Source: Saposhnikovia divaricata (lineage: Eukaryota > Streptophyta > Magnoliopsida > Apiales > Apiaceae). Taken from it: 64,000 nucleotides of DNA. The first letter of the stretch is position 1. Every line of letters starts with the position of its first letter. Location of the stretch: positions 116,304,046 to 116,368,045 of the forward strand of contig CM071600.1 in assembly GCA_036435485.1 (NCBI GenBank). Direction: 5' to 3'. This document shows, piece by piece, positions 23,807 to 32,931 of this stretch. A program made the translations under genes and the position numbers. Below the pieces are notes generated by a model. It was not told the DNA's origin, ran no database searches, and worked only from the letters and a program-made list of their open reading frames with translations.

Positions 23807-24828
23807 TTAGCCAGATTCTGAAGAATTCGGCATTCTAATTTCACTAACCAACCTTGTGAATGTGGCTTCATCCAATGACTTAGTGAATATATCAGCTAAT
23901 TGTTTATCTGTAGGGACATAATGCAACTCAATGGTTCCATTAGTTGCATGCTCCCTAATGAAATGATATCTGATGTCAATGTACTTTGTCCTAGAATGAT
24001 TTACAAGATTGGCAACTATAGAGATTGCACTTGTGTTGTCACACATGATTGGAATTCTTTCCAACACAAGTCCATAATCTCTCAGCTGATTTCTAATCCA
24101 AAGCACTTGAGCACAGGAACTTCCAGCAGCTATGTATTCCGCCTCAGTTGTGGAAGTTGACACAGATTGTTGTTTCTTGCTGTACCAAGAGACTAGCCTT
24201 TGTCCAAGAAACTGGCAGCTACCTGAGGTGCTCTTACTATCCACTCTGCATCCAGGATAATCAGCATCAGAGTAACTAACCAGATTGAATCCCGTGTCCT
24301 TAGGATACCATAAACCCAAGTTTGGAGTGCCCTTCAGATATCTGAAGATCCTTTTTATAGCAATCAAATGTGACTCTTTTGGATTTGATTGAAACCTTGC
24401 ACACAGACATGTAGCAAACATGATGTCTGGCCTACTTGCAGTGAGATAGAGTAGAGAACCAACCATGCCTCTGTAGACTGAGATATCTACTCTCTTGCCT
24501 TTGAAATCTTCATCCAATTTGGTGGCAGTGGCCATGGGTGTCTTTGCAGGTGAGCAGTCTTCTAAGTCAAACTTCTTTAATAAATCCTTGATGTACTTGG
24601 TTTGACTGATGAAGATACCATCCTTCCTTTGACTAACTTGAAATCCAAGAAAGAATGTTAACTCTCCCATCATACTCATATCATATCTGCTTTGCATGAG
24701 TTTAGATAATTTCTCACACAACTTCTCATTTGTAGAGCCAAATATGATATCATCCACATAGATCTGAACTAGGATAATATCATTACCATGCTTCTTGTAA
24801 AACAGTGTCTTGTCCAATGTGCCTCTAG
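23807..24828 (-). pseudogene. Sirevirus Ty1/copia RT and RNase H, 5'-truncated
   Basis: An open frame of 340 codons truncated at 24828 by the plus-strand Tekay LTR. The N-terminal part is the copia reverse-transcriptase thumb side with the catalytic YVDDIIFG motif (near 24750). It is followed by the connection (PMATATKLDED, YRGMVGSLLYLTASRPDI) and copia RNase H (SDADYPGC, STTEAEYIAA, MCDNTSA, and ADIFTKSL near the end). The stop at 23807 is natural. gag, protease, integrase and the start of RT are missing and should lie beyond the right edge of the window. No nonsense changes occur in this piece. Confidence 0.93.
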
Positions 24829-27355
24829 TGTAAGAACCCTAATTTTTGTAATATTTTCTTTTATATAATATCATGTGACAGTGTCAATTTGGAACCTTTC
24901 TAGTCATCCCTGTTGTTTAATGGAATTGATTGTCTGAGAAACTATGTTGTTACATTAACTATGAAAGATAAAGGGAAGATTGTTGAAGGCAAGAATCTTA
25001 TTGTTAGTAAGAATTATAAAACTTGGGATTTGAGAGTGATTAGAGTATTAAAAGATTTATTAGGAATTATGACGAGGAATTATGGATATTCGAGGAATTT
25101 ACACAATTAAGTACTTAAGGAATTACAAGGGAAATCTCTACGCGACAAAATATTATTACGAGAAATTAATTAAGATACGATACGAATTAAAGATTAAGTG
25201 ACAAGCATTGGTGGAAGAATAATGATACAAGGAATGATATTGCATGCAAGTCCCATGCAACTAAGTAATTAGGAAAGCAAACTAGTTATACAAAGTGGAC
25301 AAGAGGAATAGTAACTAGTTGGTACCTTTTTCCAAGGAGACAAGAGGGTATGGTGGTCTAGGTCTAGGCTTGTACCATGTATTACATATACACACACTTA
25401 ATATATATCACCCAACCCCTTTTACTTTAATCAACCAACACAAAAAGCAAAGCAAGAAACACTCTCTCCCCCTACCTTATTGCTCTCGGCCAACAAGAAA
25501 AACCAGGAAGAAAAAATTTCCCTTTTTCCACTTCTCTTCATTCTTAATTCAAGGCAAAATTCCTAGGCACTCTACATCATATAAGGAAGGTATACTAAGA
25601 ATTCCAACCCTTTTCATCCATTAATTTTCAAGTTATAAATTGTTAAAGTTTTGATGAATAGTAACAATGTTAAGTTTTCTTTTAGATCTTGGATTATAAG
25701 GAGTGTAGGAGCTCATCCAAGGTGTTCTTGAGAATTGTAAGGCATACCCAAGGTTCCTAGATACTCAAGAAGGTATAAAAACCCTAACCCCTCTTGGCCA
25801 TGTAGTATTTGTGATGGTTAATGTTAGATCCATGATTGTTTGTATGAATCTTGGACATATAAGTGGTGTATGATGTAGATCTTGAGTTTAAGTGTTGTGG
25901 TTGTGATTTTGAGCTTGTGGTTAGTATATGTAACTCCATGTATGTTATAAAGTATGATCTTGGTGATTTAGATGTTGGTTGTGATGTGGATGTAAGATTC
26001 TTGGTTGGTTTAGTGATATAAGCATGCTGAGATTTTTCCAGGAACTTGAACTGTCTTGTAAGAGGGGTTTAAACCCCCAAATCTTGTCTCCTGAGGTCCT
26101 AATATATATTGTTGGAAAGGTATTTAAATGTAGTTTCCAGAAATATAAGGTTCATGACTAGGTGATGTATAGATTTTGAGTTATGGCCGGAGAAGGGAAA
26201 TGTGTTTCTGGATTCCGGACTGCACTAAATGGTCCCCTTGTGAACCTTGTTTAAACCCCTAAAAATTTATGTAGGATCATGAAAAAATTAGATAAGCTAG
26301 TAAATGCAGTGGTGAAGGCTACCCAAAAAGAATTGGATTAAAATATGTATTTTTCAATTTTATAAAAATGTTAGAGTAAAATTCGCGCAAGGGAAAAAGT
26401 CGTAAGTGGAGTGTAATTTTAGGGGTAATGGATATGACTCGGATATGGTAACCAAATTAAGTCGAATAAGTGACGAGCGTAATCGAGTGGTGACATTAAC
26501 CTATAGTAGGGCTAGAGTGTCATAAGACGAAGTCATTAAGTTAATTTTGTACCCCCTAAAACCCCGCAATTAAAAGAGATATTGTTAAGGTACTAACGAT
26601 CGGTTATTGATTATGTATAGATCGTTCCACTCCGCACGCTCGACCACCCCAACCTCACCAAGGCAAGTTTACTTTTCAAAATTTATATATACAAGGACTT
26701 TCACTGTTGTGTTTGTAGTTTTCAATCATATCAAATGTTTATGTTTATCGAAGTATCGATGAAATTGAAATGTATAAGTACATATATGTTTGCACCCCTT
26801 GAACTTAGAATGAAATGTTTTTTTCGGACAACGACTCTAGCAATAGAGGTCGTAGCGGTCCGTATATACTATTGACCGGGGAGCGGTATATTATTATATC
26901 GTAATTAGATTGCGAAAACCCGAAGGGTCATTCGGGGAGTATCGTATACTCAAGTAATTATTTTTATATCTTCGTAAATACTCGAAACCCTATCTTGGAT
27001 TAAAAGTTTATTTTATTAAATATTAATATTAAATCTTAAAATATTAATTATTGATTATTGTTCATTATTTTAAAGACAAAGTCAATCCAAGATACCTTTA
27101 ATACTTTCAAACTCGAACTCCAAACATTTTCGAAAACCCCCGGTCAGGTTTGCTTCTTGTGTTATTTCAAGAATCATCGGTCGACTGATGTCGGACCTCA
27201 ATTACTCAGTTTTCAATCAAAATCAAGTTTTTAAAAGAAAAAGAAAAAGGGACTCTGGCAGGTGTAGGAACCGTTGACGAACGATTCCCAGGATGTGTAA
27301 GCGGCCGTGAGCCAGGCGGTCCATCAATTATTATTCCGGCCCAGGTGTTGCCGAA

Positions 27356-27439
27356 GGATGATTACGGATGTAGTTTTCATCGAGGGTGATTACGGATGTA
27401 GTTTTCACCCGGGGATAGTTACGAATGTAGTTCCTATCC
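27356..27439 (+). repeat. Three 28-bp tandem units in the Tekay LTR
   Basis: Units at 27356-27383, 27384-27411 and 27412-27439 share GATTACGGATGTAGTTTTCA; the third is more diverged. The minus-strand LTR carries the same block near 30258-30341. The spacing equals about 2.7 helical turns, which could suit repeated protein binding. Confidence 0.75.
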
Positions 27440-27861
27440 TTCTACCGGTAGAGAAGACCCGCAGATTATTGGACTTGGATGTGGCGACTGATCATCGTCA
27501 ATCCTTGTCAGGTTTTATGTTTTCTTTAAGTCCCATTCCTCCATTTTGGAAATGCTCTGACAATGCTTCTTAGGCTTATGTGCCAAGTTGCTGATAGTGT
27601 TCTATTTTGATGAGAAAGATGTTGACTCTATGCAGTATCTAGAACTGCAAGTTTATTTTGACAACAAGGGCACGTATTGTTGCACCTTCGAAATTTATCA
27701 ACAATGACAAGTGATTTTATAACTGATTGATACGAACGAGTTTAATAACTACTAAACATATGTAATGTTATATTGCTTACCTTATACATATATTTCTTGC
27801 TGAGCTATAGTTGCTCACTCTTGCTTGTTTTCAAATTTTACAAACACAACAGCTAAGAGAA

Positions 27862-28065
27862 ATGGCAAGACCTAGACAGACTGCCCGAAAGTAGGTGACT
27901 AGACCCGAGGCAGCAGTTGAGATTCCATCGGTAGGCCCCATTAGCCGGATTGGTTGGCAACTTTTGTTAGTACGTTTTATTTATAAGTATGACCTGCGCA
28001 AAGCAGTGTACCGAAACAAACTTTCAAGCCGCCAACTTCGCTTCATATCGAAGTGTTGCTGGTAG
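27862..28065 (+). pseudogene. H3-tail-like LTR micro-ORF, plus-strand copy, one stop
   Basis: Begins MARPRQTARK, then TAG at 27892-27894, where the inverted sister LTR has CAG. The frame then stays open to 28063-28065. Over 204 bp the two copies differ at 14 positions with no indel: 7 synonymous and 7 non-synonymous, including this stop. The peptide up to the stop alone would still be a ten-residue H3-like N-terminus (Lys4 is Arg here). It lies about 430 bp before the LTR end, in the region expected to be the transcript leader. Confidence 0.6.
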
Positions 28066-28293
28066 CATAAATACTATTTAATTCAGTCTGTAATAACTCT
28101 GATACTTTTATTTCTACCTAATCAATTGTGTGACATTTCTGAGACTCTAACCTGTGTGTGTGTGTGCGGTGTGAGTTTATTGTGGGGTCGATAGTTGTGT
28201 TATATATTATGTGCAAGAACAGGTATGTTATTAATGGAAAATGGACCGTGAGCGCCTAGATCTCCGACCCCGGATCTGGGGGCATCACAGAAA

Positions 28294-28305
28294 TGGTATC
28301 AGAGC
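28294..28305 (+). other. Primer-binding site, tRNA-iMet type
   Basis: TGGTATCAGAGC begins 4 bp after the LTR end. This 12-mer complements the 3' end of plant initiator tRNA-Met and defines the orientation of the plus-strand Tekay element. Confidence 0.9.
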
Positions 28306-28520
28306 GAGGTTACAGTTCTCAGAAACGATAGTAATTTAAGAAAGCAACCCTAATAATAAGAACAATAATAATAACCCTAATAACAACCCTAATAATACTT
28401 AGAACTCTCATCGAGTTTGCAGTCGGGTTATCGGATATAGCCCTGACTTTAAGGCCCATGAGGGAACTACTCCTAAACCTTTCTTTTTGGTTAGTGACCC
28501 TCCTTATATCCCTTGTGTAG
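28306..28520 (+). other. Untranslated leader of the plus-strand Tekay element
   Basis: AAT-repeat-rich leader (AATAATAAGAACAATAATAATAA type) between primer site and leader ORF. The segment GAGTTTGCAGTCGG...CCCATGAGGGAACT aligns with the LARD leader near 41017-41074, which shows the two families share a 5' region. Confidence 0.6.
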
Positions 28521-29255
28521 ATGGAGGAGATACCAGACCCTGAGACTTTCGAGAGAGAGCATGATGAGGCACTGATGCGAGATACCGAGGATCCTGAGGA
28601 GGATATGGGTGCTGACTCCGAGCTCGGCCCCTGGATTACGCTGATAGGAGATACTGATGATGAGGATCCCGTTGAGGAGCCCATTGAGCCTGAGCCAGAG
28701 CCTGTTACCCCATCTCCTGTAGCTACTGATGAGGAGAGTGTGAGATCCGGTGAGGGTCGTGTTGTGTCACCCCCACCTTCTCCGCAGTCATCGAGCCCTG
28801 TTTCATCGGACGGTGACTCCGAGGATGATACTTCTGGAGAGTAGGAGCTTGACCCTACCCCTGCTCCTGCTCCTGCTCCTGCTACTACACCTGCTCCTGT
28901 TCCTGTCATACCACCTCCACCGATGGACCTTCCCCCAGTGTCGGGTACTGAGCATGCTTACGTGGTACAGTTCCTGACCCGAGACTTACTTTCTGCGGAG
29001 GCCCGACTTAACGAGGCGAGGCGGGCGCTAGTGGAGGAGCGCGAGGCGCGCTTGAGGATCCAGGCTGAGATGAGGACCGCTGTTGCTAGGAGGACTTGGG
29101 CTCGACTCCATAGGATTGAGAGGAGGAGTCGCGAGAGGATTCTTGGATTAGGGATCCGCGGGGGCGGAGTGATTCAGGCTAGGGATGCTAGGCGTGTTGT
29201 GCGTCGTGCATTTTCCCGAGTGAGGACCTTGCTCCGTCGCGGCGCGGCCCCATGA
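28521..29255 (+). pseudogene. Pre-gag leader ORF of the Tekay element, one in-frame stop
   Basis: A frame of 245 codons from ATG 28521 (MEEIPDPETFEREHDEALMR), with TAG at 28842-28844 in a GAG-TAG-GAG context (one C-to-T step from CAG). Before the stop: an Asp/Glu/Pro-rich acidic region of 107 residues. After it, in the same frame: a Pro-Ala repeat (PAPAPAPA), PPPPMDLPPV, a charged coiled-coil-like helix (SAEARLNEARRALVEERE) and an Arg-rich basic end (RRVVRRAFSRVRTLLRRGAA). A stop lies directly upstream of the ATG. No known domain is recognised. It precedes gag, an uncommon place for an ORF in chromoviruses; Ogre elements have an unrelated pre-gag ORF. A diverged relative is in the LARD leader (41128-41256). 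Confidence 0.6.
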
Positions 29256-29402
29256 TGTGTTACGGATAGCTCAGTCCCCTAGGTTCAGATAACATTAGTG
29301 TGTCGATTTTGCGGGATAGTTGACTTGTGCAGTGGTATCCTTTCTGACCAGTGGATGAGTAGACTGACCTATAGATATGTAGATGTGACTTCGGATAGTA
29401 TG
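29256..29402 (+). other. Leader sequence of the plus Tekay up to the next insertion
   Basis: 147 bp without an ORF, ending at GTATG (29398-29402), the predicted target duplication of the minus-strand Tekay element. The continuation of the plus element (its gag-pol) is not in the window. Confidence 0.5.
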
Positions 29403-32400
29403 TGTGACGCCCCCAGATCCGGGGTCGGAGATCTAGGCGCTCACGGTCCATTTTCCATTAATAACATACCTGTTCTTGCACATAATATATATGAAACAGC
29501 CATCGACCCCACAATAAACTCACACCGCACACACACACACACAGGTTAGAGCCTCAGAAACGTCACAACATTGATTAAGCGGAAATAAAAGTATCAGAGT
29601 TATTACAGACCGAATTAAATAGTATTTATGCTACCAGCAACACTTCGATATGAAGCGAAGTTGGCGGCTTGAAAGTTTGTTACGGTACACTGCCTTGCAC
29701 AGGTCATACTGATAAATAAAACGAACTACCAAAAGCTGCCAACCAATCCGGCTAATGGGGCCTACCGGTGGAATTTCAACTGCTGGCTCGGGTCTAGTCA
29801 CCTGCTTTCGAGCAGTCTGTTTGGGTCTTGCCATTTCGCTTAGCTGTTGTGTTTGTAAATTTGAAAACAAGCAAGAGTGAGCAACTATAGCTCAGCAAGA
29901 AATATACGTATAAGGTAAGCATTATAACATTTCATATGATTAGCAGTTATTAAACTTGTTTGTATCAATCAAATATAAAATCACTTGTCATTGCTGATAA
30001 ATCTCGAAGGTGCACTAATACGTGCCCTCGTTTTCAAAATAAACTTGCAGTTCTAGATACTGCACAGAGTCAACATCTTTCTCATTAAAATAGAACACTA
30101 TCAGCAACTTGGCACAAAAGCCTAAGAAGCAGTGTCAAAGCATTTTTCCAAAATGGAGGAATGGGACTTAAAGAAAACATAAAACCTGACAAGGATTGAC
30201 GATGATCAGTCGCCACATCCAAGTCCAATAATCTGCGGGTCTTCTCTACCGGTAGAAGGATAGAAACTACATCCGTAACTATCCCTGGGTGAAAACTACA
30301 TCCGTAATCACCCTCGATGAAAACTACATCCGCAATCATCCTTCGGCAACGCCTGGGCCGGAATAATAATTGATGGACCGCCTGGCTCACGGCCGCTTAC
30401 ACATCCCGGGAATCGTTCGTCAAAGGTTCCCACACCTGCCAGAGTCCATTTTTCTTTTTCTTTTGAAAACTTGATTTTGATTGAAAACAGAGTAATTGAG
30501 GTCCGACATCAGTCGACCGATGATTCTTGAAATCATACAAGAAGCAGAACCTGACCGGGGGTTTTCGAAAATGTTTTGAGTTCGAGTTTGAAAGTATTAA
30601 ATGTATCTTGGATTGACTTCGTCTTTAAAATAATGAACGATAATTAATAAATAATATTTTAAGATTTAATATTAATAATTAATAAAATAATTATTCGATA
30701 AAATAAAATTTTAATCCAAGATAGGGTTTCGAGTATTTACGAAGATATGAACATAATTACTTGGGTATACGATACTCCCCGAATGACCCTTCGGGTTTTC
30801 GCAATCTAGATACGATATAATAATATACCGCTCCCCGGTCAATAGTATATACGGACCGCTACGACCTCTATTGCTAGAGTCGTTGTCCGAAGAAAACATT
30901 TCAATCTAAGTTCAAGGGGTACAAACATATATGTACTTATACAATCTCAATTGCATCAATACTTCGATAAACATAACATTTGATATAATTGAAAACTACA
31001 AACACAACAGTGAAAGTCCTTGTATATGTATAAGTTTTGAAAAGTAAACTTGCCTTGGTTTGGTTGGGGTGGTCGAGCGTGCGGAGTGGAACGATCTATA
31101 CATAAGCAATAACCGCTCGTTAGTACCTTAATCAATATCTCTTTAATTACGGGGTTTTAGGGGGTATGAAATTAACTTAACGACTTCGTCTTATGACTCT
31201 CTAGCCCCACTATAGGTTCATGTCATCACTTGATTATGCTTGTCACTTATTCGACTTAATTTAGTTACCACATTTGAATCATAACCATTACCCCTAGAAT
31301 TATGCTCCACTAACGACTTTTTCCCTTGCGCGAAATTTACTCTAGCATTTTTATAAAATTCAAAAATTCATATTTTAATCCAATTCTTTTTGGGTAGCCT
31401 TCACCACTACATTCCCTAACTTCTCAAATTTTCCATGATCCCACATATATTTTTAGGGGTTTAAACAAGGTTCACAATGGGGTCACTTAGTGCAGTCCGG
31501 AATCCAGAAACACAATTTACTTCTCCGGAAATAACTTAAAATCTATACATCACCTAATCATGAACCTTACATTTCCAGAAACTACATTCAATTATCTTTC
31601 CAACAATATATGGTAGGACCTCAGGGGACAATATTTGGGGGTTCAAAACCTGTTACAAGACAGGTCAATGTTCCTGGAAAAACTCAGCAAGCATGTATCA
31701 CTTAGATCAACCAATTTTCTCAATTCCACAACACAACCAACACCTAATTCACTTAGTTCATGCTTTATAACACTCATGGAGATACATATACTATCCACAA
31801 TCATAAAAATCACAATCACAACATCAAAACTCAAGATCCATGTCATCCATTACTTATACAACCAAGATTAACACTATAACACATGGATCTATCACCAAAC
31901 ATCATAAACACTACATGACCAAAAGGGTTTATGATTTTTATACCTTCTTGAGCACCTAGGAGCCTTGGGTAAGCCTTAAAAAACTCAAGAACACCTTGAA
32001 TGATCTACTACAACCCTTATAATCCAAGATCTAAAAGAAAAACTAACATGGTTACTATTCACAATATCTTTAACAATTTATAACTTGAAATTGAATGGAT
32101 GAAATGGCTTGAAACTCTTAATATACCTTGCTTAGATGATGGAGAGGGCCTAGTATTTATGCCTTGATTTATGAGTGATGAGAAATGGAGGAGGAAGATT
32201 TTTTTTCTTCCTTTTCTATGCTTGGCCGAGAGCTTTTTCTTCCAGGGGGGGGGAGAGCTTTTGGTTTTTTTTGATTTTTGTGTTGTTTGGTGAATAATTG
32301 ATAAAGTGATGGTTGGGTGATACATAATGTTGTAAGTATATGCATGGTACAAACCTAGGGTATGGCCTCTTGTACTTCTTGTCTCCTCTTTTGAAAAAGC

Positions 32401-32898
32401 AATGTAACTAGTTACTATTCCCCTTCCATTTGGTTAACTAGTTTGCTTATTCCTAACCACTTGGTTGCATGGGACTTGCATGCAATACTACTCCTTGTAT
32501 CATTATTCTTCCACCAATTCTTGACATTTAATCTTTAATTCGTATCGTATCTTAATTAATATCTCGTGATAATATTTTGTCGCGTAGAGATTTCCCCTAT
32601 AATTCCTTAAGTACTTAATTGTGTAAATTCCTCGAATGTCCATAATTCCTCGTCATAATCCTTAATAAATCTTTTAATACTCTAATCATTCTCAAATCCC
32701 AAGTTTTATAAATCTTACTAACAATAAGACTCTTGCCCTCAACAATCTTCTCTTTTATCTTACATAGTGAATGCAACAACATAGTTTCTCAGACAATCAA
32801 TTCTATTAATCAACAGGGATGACTAGAAAGGTTCCAAATTGACAATGCCACATGATATTAAATAAAAGAAAATATTACCAAAAATTAGGGTTCTTACA
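29403..32898 (-). repeat. 3' LTR of the minus-strand Tekay-type chromovirus
   Basis: 3496 bp; on the minus strand it starts TGTAAGAACCC right after a polypurine tract (32898) and ends GGGGGCGTCACA (29403). It is the inverted homologue of 24829-28289 at clearly visible but modest divergence (14 of 204 bp in the one stretch compared base by base), so it is a separate insertion and not a partner LTR. It contains the 28-bp units (about 30258-30341), CTACCGGTAG (30246-30255), the TATA-like TTTTATAAAAATG (31347-31359, minus) and the intact H3-tail-like frame. Confidence 0.9.
29631..29834 (-). CDS. H3-tail-like LTR micro-ORF, intact 67-codon copy
   Basis: The ATG at 29834 lies in a good plant context (GAAATGGCA). 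An upstream in-frame Met 12 codons earlier is possible, but this start gives the striking N-terminus MARPKQTARKQ, identical to histone H3 (MARTKQTARKS) over residues 1-10 except Thr3 to Pro. Met followed by Ala is normally trimmed, which would expose ARPKQTARK as in H3. Residues 11-67 do not resemble H3: a Pro-rich stretch (RPEPAVEIPPVGP), a hydrophobic/aromatic segment (WQLLVVRFIYQYDL) and an Arg/Lys-rich end finishing SKCCW. A GGTAG that could act as a splice donor overlaps the stop. The frame is preserved against the other LTR copy except for its TAG. Whether it is translated is unknown; it may be a chance match. Confidence 0.5.
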   Translation of the reverse strand: MARPKQTARKQVTRPEPAVEIPPVGPISRIGWQLLVVRFIYQYDLCKAVYRNKLSSRQLRFISKCCW

Positions 32899-32912
32899 GC
32901 CTCCCCTCCTTA
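32899..32912 (-). other. Polypurine tract of the minus-strand Tekay
   Basis: On the minus strand TTTTAAGGAGGGGAGGC leads directly into TGTAAGAACC. The 35 bp around it (GGGACGGAATCCTTTTAAGG...) are shared almost exactly with the LARD 3' end, evidence that the LARD derives from a Tekay-like parent. Confidence 0.85.
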
Positions 32913-32931
32913 AAAGGATTCCGTCCCGGAA

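Larger units (their letters stand above)
24829..28289 (+). repeat. 5' LTR of the plus-strand Tekay-type chromovirus
   Basis: 3461 bp from TGTAAGAACCCT to GGGGGCATCACA, followed by a tRNA-Met primer site, so this is a 5' LTR reading rightward. It is homologous, inverted, to 29403-32898. Landmarks: TTTATAAAAATG at 26359-26370 (TATA-like), three 28-bp units at 27356-27439, the palindrome CTACCGGTAG at 27442-27451, and the H3-tail-like frame at 27862-28065. The candidate left target duplication is TCTAG (24824-24828). It interrupts the Sirevirus RT. The small ORFs at 24913, 25319 and 27307 are incidental. Confidence 0.9.

Noticed and set aside
27307..27573. 88-codon ORF in the Tekay LTR, with a similar minus-strand ORF at 30085-30390
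   Set aside because: It is open in both LTRs and starts MSQAVHQLLF, but it runs through the 28-bp tandem units, starts from a non-ATG codon and has no LARD counterpart; the two copies end differently. Weaker than the H3-like frame.
27862..28522. Splicing of the H3-like LTR frame directly onto the leader ORF (donor GGTAG near 28061, acceptor TGTAG before 28521)
   Set aside because: Joining at these sites puts a TGA at the junction, so a simple fusion protein is not supported.
28319..28909. 196-codon minus-strand Ser/Gly-rich ORF
   Set aside because: Antisense shadow of the acidic leader ORF; GAG/GAT-rich codons give open Ser/Leu codons on the other strand.
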